Assembly (NCBI RefSeq): GCF_900156315.1
Contig: NZ_FTNI01000031.1
Span: 1 to 64,000, forward strand
Reading direction: 5' to 3'
Source: Microbispora rosea
GTDB taxonomy: Bacteria; Actinomycetota; Actinomycetes; Streptosporangiales; Streptosporangiaceae
Length of the DNA stretch: 64,000 nt
Under the pieces are notes generated by a model. That model made no database searches and was not told the origin of the DNA. It saw nothing but the letters and a program-made list of their open reading frames with translations. Both the position numbers and the translations under genes were made by a program. Below, piece by piece: positions 48,908 to 55,842 of the stretch (positions are counted from its first letter, which is position 1; every line of letters begins with the position of its first letter).

Positions 48908-49075
48908 GTGCTGATCACTTACGGCGGCAAGAGCATCCAGGTGCCGATCAGAGACCTCTGTCCGGGCCGCGCGGCCAACCACCTCGACCTGAGCCGTCCC
49001 GCCTTCGCGCAGTTCGCGAACCCGGATGCCGCACCGCGCCCGACCGCCGTCTCATGGCAGTTCACATCCGTCTGA
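48908..49075 (+). pseudogene. Remnant of a secreted expansin/RlpA-like double-psi beta-barrel protein
   Basis: Frame from 48908 reads 55 codons to a TGA. The translation includes VLITYGGKSIQVPIRDLCPG and then HLDLSRPAFAQFANPDA...TAVSWQFTSV, the pattern of the C-terminal half of a double-psi beta-barrel (V-D-x-CPGC, HLDLS, AF, V-x-W). No signal peptide, no start with RBS, and a stop codon shortly upstream: a 5'-truncated relic. Otherwise 48769-49179 contains no gene. Confidence 0.5.
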
Positions 49076-49166
49076 ACGTCCTGGCGCGTACCGATCGGAA
49101 GGACAGCCGCAAGATTCGGACACAGAGAGATCGCGATTTCACTGTTCGTGATCGCTCCGACGTCCC

Positions 49167-49172
49167 TATCCT
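49167..49172 (+). promoter_or_regulatory. -10 element of the coiled-coil gene
   Basis: TATCCT ends 7 nt before ATG 49180; no clear -35 and no ribosome binding site, so a leaderless transcript is likely. Confidence 0.4.
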
Positions 49173-49179
49173 GTCGGGC

Positions 49180-49662
49180 ATGCCACAGACCGAGGAACGC
49201 ATCGACGCCATAGAGCGGGAAATCACCGGCATCAGGAGCGATGTCCGACTGCAGAACGCCATGCTGATCAAGTGCGGTGAGCAGATGAGCGATCTGCGCA
49301 CGGGTCAGCACGAGCTGCGGAAGGGGCAGGAAGAGCTCCTCACCATCACGACCGACCTGCGCGCGGGGCAGGAAGAGCTCCGCGCCACCACAGCCGACCT
49401 CCGCGCGGGGCAGGAAGAGCTCCGCGCCACCACAGCCGACCTCCGGGCCGGGCAGGAAGAGCTCCGCGCCACCACAGCCGACCTCCGGGCCGGACAGGAA
49501 GAGCTGCGGAAGGGACAGGAGGAGATGCGCGAGACGTTGGAGGAGTTCCGCTCCGCTTTCTCCGTCGTACTCGACGAGGTCCGGCAGCAGAAGGCCTGGC
49601 GGGAGGAGTTCTCCGACAAGGTCGCTCGTGTGATCGCCAAGAGCGAGGGCCTCGACGCGTAG
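49180..49662 (+). CDS. Coiled-coil protein with 14-residue tandem repeats
   Basis: A 160-residue, highly charged, helical protein with no signal or membrane segment. After MPQTEERIDAIEREITGIRS come about four copies of a 14-residue unit of the form DLRAGQEELRATTA (two heptads each, residues ~59-112). The C-terminus (EEFRSAFSVVLDEVRQQKAWREEF) is also coiled coil. The repeat is encoded by a 42-bp minisatellite. Function unknown; likely oligomeric scaffold. The start at 49180 is chosen for its -10 box; the frame is open to 49054. Confidence 0.75.
   Translation: MPQTEERIDAIEREITGIRSDVRLQNAMLIKCGEQMSDLRTGQHELRKGQEELLTITTDLRAGQEELRATTADLRAGQEELRATTADLRAGQEELRATTADLRAGQEELRKGQEEMRETLEEFRSAFSVVLDEVRQQKAWREEFSDKVARVIAKSEGLDA
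49354..49512 (+). repeat. 42-bp coding minisatellite, ~3.8 copies
   Basis: Units start at 49354, 49396, 49438 and 49480 and are nearly identical (GACCTCCGCGCGGGGCAGGA and following bases). Differences are mostly a few third-position or GCG/GCC changes, pointing to recent tandem duplication. Expansion or contraction would change coiled-coil length by exactly two heptads. Confidence 0.85.
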
Positions 49663-49844
49663 CCACGCACGTCGGGCGACTCCCCAATCCCCCTCCGCGC
49701 TTCCTCGGGCATGAGGGGAGTCGCCTGACGAGGCCCATCACACGGTGGCACCTTTCAACGACGCAGCCCGTACGCCGACTTTCGTACGCGAGCGGCCATC
49801 CGGGGGCGGATGCCGGAGCAGCCGGTGATTGCCAGGCTGCGGTC

Positions 49845-50495
49845 ATGCGGAGACGTACGGCTTGGCTGCTGTTGATCGTGGCGGTTGTCGCCACCTCGGT
49901 GCTCGTCTATCCCTACCTGAGCCTTAACGCAGACGACAGCCGCCTCGATGTGCGTGACAGCCTGCACTACTACGTTCTGGTCGGTCATATCGGGACCGCC
50001 GCGGTCGCGCTCGTGCTCGGCTCCCTGCAGTTCATGCCCGCGGTGCGGGCGCGCGGGCGGATCCACCGGACCCTCGGCCGGGTCTATCTCCTCGCCGGGG
50101 TACTGCCGTCCGCGGCGGCCACGATCCCGGTCGCGCTGTGGTCGGGCCGACTCATGACGCAGATCGGCCTCACGACCGCGGCCGTCCTGTGGCTGATCAC
50201 CGGTGGCCTCGCGTATCGGGCCGCCCGCCGGCGCGACTTCGACAGCCACCGCGACTGGATGATGCGCAACTACGCCCTGACGTTCCTCGCCGTCACCGCG
50301 CGCGTCCTCGTGCCCCTGCTCCTGCTGGTCCAGATCCCCTTCCGCGGAGCCGACCCGGGATCGATGGGAGAGCTCGCGACCTCGGTGATCCCGATCGGCC
50401 AGACGCTGGGCTGGATCGTCAACCTGGTCGTGGTCGAGACCATCATCAGGAGGCGCCTGTCCGAAGCCCGCCGGATGGAACGGCTCAGCCGATGA
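49845..50495 (+). CDS. DUF2306 membrane protein
   Basis: A 216-residue integral membrane protein with about six helices. Family features: the first helix AWLLLIVAVVATSVLVYPYL, GHIGTAAVALVLGSLQFMPAVRARGRIHRTLGRVYLLAG (loop with conserved His/Arg), and FDSHRDWMMRNYALTFLAVTARV. Conserved histidines suggest heme or quinone binding, but no function is established. ATG 49845 is the start. Its 3' end overlaps the convergent PfpI gene by 11 bp. Confidence 0.8.
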   Translation: MRRRTAWLLLIVAVVATSVLVYPYLSLNADDSRLDVRDSLHYYVLVGHIGTAAVALVLGSLQFMPAVRARGRIHRTLGRVYLLAGVLPSAAATIPVALWSGRLMTQIGLTTAAVLWLITGGLAYRAARRRDFDSHRDWMMRNYALTFLAVTARVLVPLLLLVQIPFRGADPGSMGELATSVIPIGQTLGWIVNLVVVETIIRRRLSEARRMERLSR

Positions 50496-51108
50496 GGGCC
50501 ATCGCCTTGTCGCTCAGGCCCGCCGGAGCGGTCTTCGGGTTGCCGGCGGCGAAGGGCGGCCGCGGGTCGTACTCGATCGCGAGCTGCACGGCCTGCGCCG
50601 TCTCCTCGTCGCGCATCTCGGCCAGCAGGGTCAGGGCCATATCGATGCCGGAGGACACACCCGCCGCCGTCACGACCTTGCCGTCGATCACCACGCGTTC
50701 GCTGACCGGCTCGGCGCCGAATCCGGCGAGCCGGTCGAGCCATCCCCAGTGGGTCGTCGCCCTGCGGCCCTTCAGCAGCCCAGCCGCACCCAGCAGGAAC
50801 GAGCCGCTGCACACCGAGGTCGTCCACCGGGTGCCCTCGTGGGCCCGCGCGATCCAGCCGAGCAGCTCCGTGTCGGACAGCGCCTCGATCGTCCCGGGTC
50901 CTCCCGGCACGACGACCACGTCCGGCGCGGGCAGGTCGCCGTACGACGCGGTGGCCGCGAGACTCAGGCTCCCCCGGTCGTCGAGCACGGGCCCGGGCTC
51001 GGCCGCGACGAACGTGACCGTGCAGCCCGGCGCGAAGGCGAGCACTGTGTAAGGCCCGACGGCGTCGAGCGCGGTGAACCGGGGATAGAGGGGGATCGCG
51101 ATGTTCAT
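50485..51108 (-). CDS. DJ-1/PfpI-family protein
   Basis: A 207-residue single-domain DJ-1/PfpI protein: MNIAIPLYPRFTALDAVGPY, VVVPGGPGTIE (oxyanion loop), and VCSGSFLLGAAGLL with the nucleophilic-elbow Cys. The family includes glyoxalase III, isonitrile hydratases and deglycase-like proteins; isonitrile hydratase-type activity is a possibility. ATG 51108 overlaps the stop of the GlxA-type regulator (ATGA), so the regulator and this enzyme are co-translated. Confidence 0.87.
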   Translation of the reverse strand: MNIAIPLYPRFTALDAVGPYTVLAFAPGCTVTFVAAEPGPVLDDRGSLSLAATASYGDLPAPDVVVVPGGPGTIEALSDTELLGWIARAHEGTRWTTSVCSGSFLLGAAGLLKGRRATTHWGWLDRLAGFGAEPVSERVVIDGKVVTAAGVSSGIDMALTLLAEMRDEETAQAVQLAIEYDPRPPFAAGNPKTAPAGLSDKAMALIG

Positions 51109-52088
51109 GATCTGCTGCCTTCCTTCGATCGGAACCGGCGGCGGTAGTCGCCTGGTGAGACACGCCAATGGCGGCGGAAGACCCGATAGAGGGTCTCGGG
51201 AACGCCGAGCCCCGACTCCCTGGCCACCCGGTCCAGGGGATGGCCGGTGGTCTCCAGCAGCCGCCGGGCGGCGTCGGCCCTGCTGCGTTCGACATACCTG
51301 CCGGGTGAGACCCCGGTCTGCTCGGTGAAGACGCGGGAGAAGTGCCGCTCGCTCATCCCGGCCCGCCGGGCGAGCGCGGGCACGCTCAGGTCCTCGGCCG
51401 GGTTGGCGTCGATGAACGCCTGGATCTCGCGCAGCGGCTCGGCGCGCGGGACGGCGGCCCGCATGGGGGCGCTGAACTGGCTCTGCCCGCCCGGCCGGTG
51501 CAGGTACACCACGAGCCCGCGGGCGACGTTCCGGGCGACCGTGTGGCCGTGGTCGTCGGCCACGAGCGCCAGGGCGAGATCCACTCCCGAGCTGACTCCG
51601 GCCGAGGTCCAGACGTTCCCGTCGCGGATGTAGATGGGATCGGCGTCCACCTCGACGTCCGGGTAGCGGTCGGCGAGTTCGCCCGCGACCAGCCAGTGGG
51701 TGGTCGCGCGCCTGCCGTCGAGCAGCCCGGCCTCGGCGAGGAGGAAGCTCCCGTTGCAGACGGAGGCGACGCGCCGGGCCCCGTCGGCCAGCCGGGTGAT
51801 GCCCGCGACCAGCTCACGATCGCGCAGGTGCTCCGGCACCGACAGCCCGCCCACGACGAGCAGCGTGTCGATCGGCCCCTCGACCTCGCCCAGCGCGGTC
51901 TCCGCGAGGGTCGCGATCCCGTTGTGCGCCGGTACGGCTCCGGCGCGCACGGCCGTCACCTCAAGCCGGTAGCCGGCCTCGGGCACGAGCAGGTTCGCCG
52001 TGCTGAAGACGTCGGCCGGTCCGGCGAGGTCGAACATCTGGAAGCCGTCGAAGATGACGATGACCACGCGCCGCTGCATGCCCTCCAT
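51105..52088 (-). CDS. GlxA-family AraC-type regulator (DJ-1 domain + HTH)
   Basis: A 327-residue regulator. Residues ~5-185 are a DJ-1/PfpI sensor domain (VVIVIFDGFQMFDLAGPADVF; VCNGSFLLAEAGLLDGRRATTHW). Residues ~225-320 are an AraC HTH pair (AGMSERHFSRVFTEQTGVSPGRYVERSRADAARRLL and ETLYRVFRRHWRVSPGDYRRRF in pattern). It probably activates its own operon, which includes the downstream PfpI-like enzyme with a similar domain, suggesting they see the same small molecule. Confidence 0.9.
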   Translation of the reverse strand: MEGMQRRVVIVIFDGFQMFDLAGPADVFSTANLLVPEAGYRLEVTAVRAGAVPAHNGIATLAETALGEVEGPIDTLLVVGGLSVPEHLRDRELVAGITRLADGARRVASVCNGSFLLAEAGLLDGRRATTHWLVAGELADRYPDVEVDADPIYIRDGNVWTSAGVSSGVDLALALVADDHGHTVARNVARGLVVYLHRPGGQSQFSAPMRAAVPRAEPLREIQAFIDANPAEDLSVPALARRAGMSERHFSRVFTEQTGVSPGRYVERSRADAARRLLETTGHPLDRVARESGLGVPETLYRVFRRHWRVSPGDYRRRFRSKEGSRS

Positions 52089-52243
52089 GCTTGCGACCAG
52101 GGCTTCGTGGCGTCAATGACACAGACATTGCGGATTACGCCATCAGCGCGAGCGTCAACGCAGCCGAAAGACCCGGTAACGAAGCCCTTGTTAGATTGGG
52201 TGGTAGCCCCCCGGCGCCCGCCTGATGCCGAAGCGTCGAGGAG

Positions 52244-52690
52244 ATGGCCTGGACGATGCCGAGCGCTCGAGAACTCAAGGACAGACTCTTCACGGCGATC
52301 AACCACCACGACCTCTACGACGTGCTGGACTGCTACGCGCCCGACGCCGTGTACGTCAGCCCCGCGGGCGTCGCGGAAGGCCGTGAGCAGATCGCCTGGA
52401 TCTATGAGGGCCTCTGCAAGGTCTTCCCCGACATCTGCTACACCCCCTGGTACAAGGCCCCCTGTGTGGACCCCGCCTTCACCGAGTACACGATGACCGG
52501 CACGCACAGGGGCCCGCTCCTGCTTCCGGGCGGCCGGGTGGCGGCCCCGACGGGCCGTCGCATAACGGTGCGGGGCAGTTGTGCCTGCGCGGTCGAGCAC
52601 GGAAAGATCATCACGGATCGGGACTACTACGACCAGCTGGAGCTCTACTCCCAGCTCGGCATCAACCTCGAACCGCCGCCACACTCCTGA
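52244..52690 (+). CDS. SnoaL-like/NTF2-fold protein, copy 2
   Basis: A 148-residue paralogue of the protein at 31157: ARELKDRLFTAINHHDLYDVLDCYAPDAVYVSP, GVAEGREQIAWIYEGLCKVFPDICY and the ending YYDQLELYSQLGINLEPP. Likely a cyclase/isomerase-like or hydrolase-like small enzyme; no assigned role. GAGGAG directly abuts ATG 52244, so the Met at 52256 may be the real start. It converges on the TetR gene. Confidence 0.75.
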   Translation: MAWTMPSARELKDRLFTAINHHDLYDVLDCYAPDAVYVSPAGVAEGREQIAWIYEGLCKVFPDICYTPWYKAPCVDPAFTEYTMTGTHRGPLLLPGGRVAAPTGRRITVRGSCACAVEHGKIITDRDYYDQLELYSQLGINLEPPPHS

Positions 52691-52743
52691 CCCCTGGCCT
52701 GCTCGGCTACGACCTCGCACCGGGCCCGCTCCGTTGATCTCCA

Positions 52744-53346
52744 CTACCGGGCCGTACCCGGGCTGAGCAGGGACGTCGCGAGCGACCGCAGTCCGGCGGC
52801 GAGCCGCCCGGACTCACCGTCGAGCAGCAGCCGCGCCACCGGTTCGTTGTGCAGCGAGCCGATGAGGAGGTGGGCGACGAGCGTGGCGTCCAGATCCGGA
52901 CGCGCCTGCGCGATCAGCTCCGAGACGTGATCATGCCACCGCCGGTAGACCGGGTTGGCCTCCCGGGGGCCGGCCGCATTCCTCTGCGTGGCCACGGCGT
53001 GTTCGTGGGCCGTGATCAGGCCGACGTTTCGCGAGGCGAGAGCCACCATGGCGTCGAGGAAGGCCAGGACCCTCTCGTGCGGCGGCGCCCCCGGCCCCAG
53101 CGGAGGGGGGCCGGCGGCGATGGCCTCGCTCAGCTCCTGTGCACGTTCCTCCATCAGGGCGAGCATCAGCCCGGCCCGGCTGCCGAAACGGTGGAACACC
53201 GTGCCCTTGCCCACGCCGGCGGCCGTGGCGACCTGCTCGACCGACACCTCGTCGGGCCGGTGCCGCCGCAGCAGTTCCTCCGCCGCCTCCAGGATCGCGC
53301 GCCGGTTTCGCGCCGCGTCAGCGCGCTCGCGCCGCTGTTCGCCCAC
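52744..53346 (-). CDS. TetR-family transcriptional regulator
   Basis: A 200-residue TetR protein: HTH at residues ~12-60 (ILEAAEELLRRHRPDEVSVEQVATAAGVGKGTVFHRFGSRAGL in pattern) and a helical ligand domain. GTG 53346 is taken as the start, with GAGAGGG 5 nt upstream; the frame extends to 53403 through the operator region and is not credible there. Divergent from an oxidoreductase gene, with two matching operator sites between them: a standard repressor/target pair. Confidence 0.88.
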   Translation of the reverse strand: MGEQRRERADAARNRRAILEAAEELLRRHRPDEVSVEQVATAAGVGKGTVFHRFGSRAGLMLALMEERAQELSEAIAAGPPPLGPGAPPHERVLAFLDAMVALASRNVGLITAHEHAVATQRNAAGPREANPVYRRWHDHVSELIAQARPDLDATLVAHLLIGSLHNEPVARLLLDGESGRLAAGLRSLATSLLSPGTAR

Positions 53347-53364
53347 TCCTGCCCTCTCGATAGA

Positions 53365-53383
53365 CAACTTGACCAACGGTCCA
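53365..53383. promoter_or_regulatory. TetR operator copy 1
   Basis: CAACTTGACC-AAC-GGTCCA: a near-perfect dyad (TTGACC/GGTCCA), repeated 36 bp away, immediately upstream of the TetR start. Confidence 0.65.
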
Positions 53384-53400
53384 TATAGTAGCGCCCACAT

Positions 53401-53419
53401 CAACTTGACCTCTGGTCCA
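53401..53419. promoter_or_regulatory. TetR operator copy 2
   Basis: CAACTTGACC-TCT-GGTCCA, same arms as copy 1, followed by GTTAAC. It lies 28-46 bp upstream of the oxidoreductase start, overlapping its likely promoter. Confidence 0.65.
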
Positions 53420-53446
53420 GTTAACTACAAACAAGAGGGGAAACAC

Positions 53447-54421
53447 ATGCGTGCGATCGTGCTGCACGAGAGCGGCGGACCGGAGGTCCTGCGGCTGGAA
53501 GAGGTCCCCACACCCACCGCGGGTCCCGGGCAGGTGCTCGTACGGACGGAGGCGGTGGGCGTCGGCTACGCCGACACCCTGCTGCGCGGGGGCGCGTTCC
53601 CCTTCCCCTCGCCGCTTCCGGCGGTGTTCGGCTTCGAGGCCGCCGGGACGGTCACCGAGGTCGGGAAGGGGGTGGACCCGTCCCTGTCCGGCGCCCGCGT
53701 ACACGTCATGAACCTGAACGCCGCGGGCGGCGCGTACGCCGAGTACGTGGCGGCGGACGCGCGTGCTCTCACCCTCATTCCCGACGAGGTGACGGCGACG
53801 GACGCCGTCGCCGTGGCCGTGCAGGGGGCGTTGGCGCTGGCCCTGCTACGGGCGGCGCACCTGAACGGAACAGAGAACGTGCTGATCGAAGCGGCGGGAG
53901 GCGGCACCGGCGGCTACCTGACCCTGCTCGCCAGGGAGTCGGGCGCCGGCCGGGTGATCGGGACGGCCGGCAGCGAGGCCAAGCGGCGCAGGGCACTGTC
54001 CTTGGGCGCCGACCAGGTGCTCGACCACTCGGACCCGGACTGGCCCGGCCGGGTGCGCGACACTCTCGACGGCGAGACCGTGGACGTGGTCTTCGAATCC
54101 CTCGGCGGCGCCTCCGCCGGGCGACTGCTCGACGCGCTCACGCCCGGCAGCGGCCGGATCATGTTCTACGGCGTCCTCAACGGCGCGCCCGGCATCGCTC
54201 CCATGGACCTCCTGCAGCGCGGGCTGACCCTCGTGGGCTGCGGCGGCATGGACGCCTGGGCTCAGGAGGTGCTGGCCGCCCGCGCGGACGTGCTGGGCAT
54301 GGTCGCCGAGGGCCGTCTCCTCCCGCAGGTCGACACCTTGCTCCCACTCGCGGACGCCGCGAAGGCACACCGGCGCATGGAGGACAGGGCCGCCATGGGC
54401 AAGATCGTGCTCGTGCCCTGA
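53447..54421 (+). CDS. Quinone-oxidoreductase-like MDR dehydrogenase
   Basis: A 324-residue NADPH-dependent medium-chain reductase of the zeta-crystallin/quinone oxidoreductase branch. GroES-like half with RAIVLHESGGPEVLRLEEVPTP in pattern and FGFEAAGTVTEVGKGV; Rossmann half with ENVLIEAAGGGTGGYLTLLARESGAGRVIGT and GADQVLDHSD. Zinc ligands of alcohol dehydrogenases are absent. Probably reduces quinones or reactive alkenals. RBS AAGAGGGG precedes ATG 53447. Controlled by the divergent TetR. Confidence 0.9.
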   Translation: MRAIVLHESGGPEVLRLEEVPTPTAGPGQVLVRTEAVGVGYADTLLRGGAFPFPSPLPAVFGFEAAGTVTEVGKGVDPSLSGARVHVMNLNAAGGAYAEYVAADARALTLIPDEVTATDAVAVAVQGALALALLRAAHLNGTENVLIEAAGGGTGGYLTLLARESGAGRVIGTAGSEAKRRRALSLGADQVLDHSDPDWPGRVRDTLDGETVDVVFESLGGASAGRLLDALTPGSGRIMFYGVLNGAPGIAPMDLLQRGLTLVGCGGMDAWAQEVLAARADVLGMVAEGRLLPQVDTLLPLADAAKAHRRMEDRAAMGKIVLVP

Positions 54422-54524
54422 CCGGGAGTCCGACGCAACCGCCGCGCTGGGCGGGACGGCATCGCCTGCTAGGAGGTCATGGAGGAGGTCGACGGCCTGC
54501 TCAAACTGCGGGCCACCTTTTAGT

Positions 54525-54863
54525 TCCCCCTGGCAACCGAGGTGGACCGTCACCCTGCCGTTCCCCCCGTGCGGGGTCGCATCCGAGAAGCACACCCTCT
54601 ACGTGAGGGCCGTCGACGCCAAGGGCGTCCCGGACCCCTTGTCGGAGCCGGTCACGGTGACGGTCTACAACGACGTGCTGCCCATCTCGCCGTCCCCGTC
54701 GGCGCCGCCCATCCCGCCCTCCTGCCACGTGAACTACACCTCCACGTCCTGGCCGGGCGGCATGAGCACGTCCATCGCCGTCACCATCACCGGTTCGCGG
54801 ATCAACCCCCCGGCCGGCACCTGGCGTTCGCCTTCCCCTCCGGCGGCCAGCACGAGGTCCCGC
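54525..54863 (+). pseudogene. Remnant of a secreted protein with fibronectin III and CBM2 domains
   Basis: In the frame of 54543 the translation gives an FN3 end (HTLYVRAVDAKGVPDPLSEP), a Ser/Pro linker (SPSPSAPPIPPS) and the start of a family 2 cellulose-binding module (CHVNYTSTSWPGGMSTSIAV ... TITGSRINPP). The expected continuation LAFAFPSGGQHEV is present but in another frame, so a frameshift breaks the module. No start codon or upstream catalytic domain is found. The relic ends against the 3' end of the zinc-finger gene. 54422-54524 shows nothing else. Confidence 0.6.
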
Positions 54864-54864
54864 C

Positions 54865-55230
54865 TCACTCCTCGCCGGAGAACCGCTCCCAGGCGGACTG
54901 CCGGGTCATGCCGAGAGCGCCGCCGATCCTGGCCCAGGTCACGCCCCGGTCGCGGGCCCGCTGGACCCAGACCCGCAGGTTGTCCTCGACCTGCGCGCCG
55001 ACCTCGGCGATCCGGGGAAGGAGCTCCAGGATCTGCTCGTCGGTCATGCTCTCGGTGTACGAGATCTCCGGCGTCTCGACGGACTGGGCCGCCAGGATCT
55101 CGGTGCAGAGTCCGACGCACTCGTTGCAGATGTACACGCCGGCCCCGGCGATCATCTTGGCCACGCCGGTCTTCGACTTGGAGCAGAACGAGCAACGGAT
55201 GTCCTGATCCGCCAGGGAAGGAGCAGGCAC
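54865..55230 (-). CDS. Stand-alone ClpX-type C4 zinc-finger protein
   Basis: A 121-residue protein: residues ~12-50 are a ClpX zinc-binding domain ([17 protein letters not shown] ... [10 protein letters not shown]; four Cys), here without any AAA module. The C-terminal half is helical and ends in a helix-turn-helix-like segment ([25 protein letters not shown]). ClpX ZBDs dimerise and bind adaptors and substrates; combined with a DNA-binding-like tail, an adaptor or regulator role is possible. GTG 55230 has GGAGG 4 nt upstream. The promoter carries two near-identical dyads. Confidence 0.8.
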   Translation of the reverse strand: MPAPSLADQDIRCSFCSKSKTGVAKMIAGAGVYICNECVGLCTEILAAQSVETPEISYTESMTDEQILELLPRIAEVGAQVEDNLRVWVQRARDRGVTWARIGGALGMTRQSAWERFSGEE

Positions 55231-55252
55231 GATGCCTCCAGGGGGATAACGT

Positions 55253-55269
55253 GTCAGGCTGTTCCTGAC
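55253..55269. promoter_or_regulatory. Dyad 1, GTCAGG-CTGTT-CCTGAC
   Basis: Perfect 6-bp arms, 14 bp downstream of the -10 box. Dyad 2 is its near-identical inverted copy with centres 40 bp apart. Confidence 0.6.
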
Positions 55270-55282
55270 GCGCACGCGCCAA

Positions 55283-55311
55283 AGGCTACGCCGTCAGGAG
55301 CAGCCTGACAA
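55283..55311 (-). promoter_or_regulatory. Promoter of the zinc-finger gene
   Basis: On the minus strand, TTGTCA (55311-55306), 17 bp, TAGCCT (55288-55283). Dyad 2 overlaps the -35 box and dyad 1 lies just past the start site, ideal for repression. Confidence 0.55.
55293..55309. promoter_or_regulatory. Dyad 2, GTCAGG-AGCAG-CCTGAC
   Basis: Reverse complement of dyad 1 with a single difference; overlaps the -35 hexamer. Confidence 0.6.
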
Positions 55312-55350
55312 CCGATCATCCGGGAGTCGGCCTTCCCCGCGCCCTACGAC

Positions 55351-55557
55351 TCAGCTCTTGGGGCCGAAGGCGTGCGGGACCTCTCCCTTGCGGCCGCAGC
55401 GCGGGCAGGGCCGGTACCGCCCGGACCACCAGGTGGCCTTGAGCGTGCCGCTTCCCTTGCACTTGGGGCATCTGGACAGGTAGTTGCGTACGTAGTCGAA
55501 GACGAGCCAGACGCCGAAGAAGGCCCCGGCGAGGACGAGAAAGGTCTGGGAATCCAC
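55351..55557 (-). CDS. Small membrane protein with zinc-ribbon (DnaJ-like CxxCxGxG)
   Basis: A 68-residue protein: one N-terminal membrane helix (FLVLAGAFFGVWLVFDYV), then a zinc ribbon with RCPKCKGSG and PCPRCGRKG. The cysteine pairs resemble DnaJ repeats. Likely anchored at the membrane with the ribbon inside; function unknown. GTG 55557 has GGAG 6 nt upstream; the longer frame to 55755 is Arg/Ala-rich and not credible. 55558-55842 shows no further gene. Confidence 0.7.
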   Translation of the reverse strand: MDSQTFLVLAGAFFGVWLVFDYVRNYLSRCPKCKGSGTLKATWWSGRYRPCPRCGRKGEVPHAFGPKS

Positions 55558-55842
55558 TGTGGCTCCGTGGTCGGGGGACGGACCGGCGACGAACGCGCCG
55601 CCTGCGGAAGCCGGTCGCGCGGGGGCGCGGTCACCGTCACTCACCGGCCGGGCGAGCCAGTGCCGGAGGCGGGCGCGGATCCTCACCCGCACCGCAGGTG
55701 CGCGCATGGCCTGCGAGGGAACACGCATCGCCGCCTCCGTGGACACTGGTCGCACGGGAGAGGACGCCGCAGGGCCTGCGGCCGGTGACAGCCGGATGCC
55801 CTTTCGTTGGGGTCACAGGGCCCTGAGCCGCGGCGGCGGCCC

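Noticed and set aside
48702-48914. 70-residue plus-strand frame after the tandem GntR gene
   Set aside because: Starts inside the preceding gene in another frame and has no RBS or recognisable sequence.
49354-49512. CRISPR-like array
   Set aside because: The 42-bp units are contiguous, with no spacers, and code for protein heptads.
49305-49894. Minus-strand Ser/Arg-rich frames across the 42-bp repeat
   Set aside because: Long only because the repeat length is a multiple of three; mirror of the real coiled-coil gene.
53347-53403. N-terminal extension of the TetR protein
   Set aside because: It would translate through the twin operator; GTG 53346 has an RBS and gives normal TetR length.
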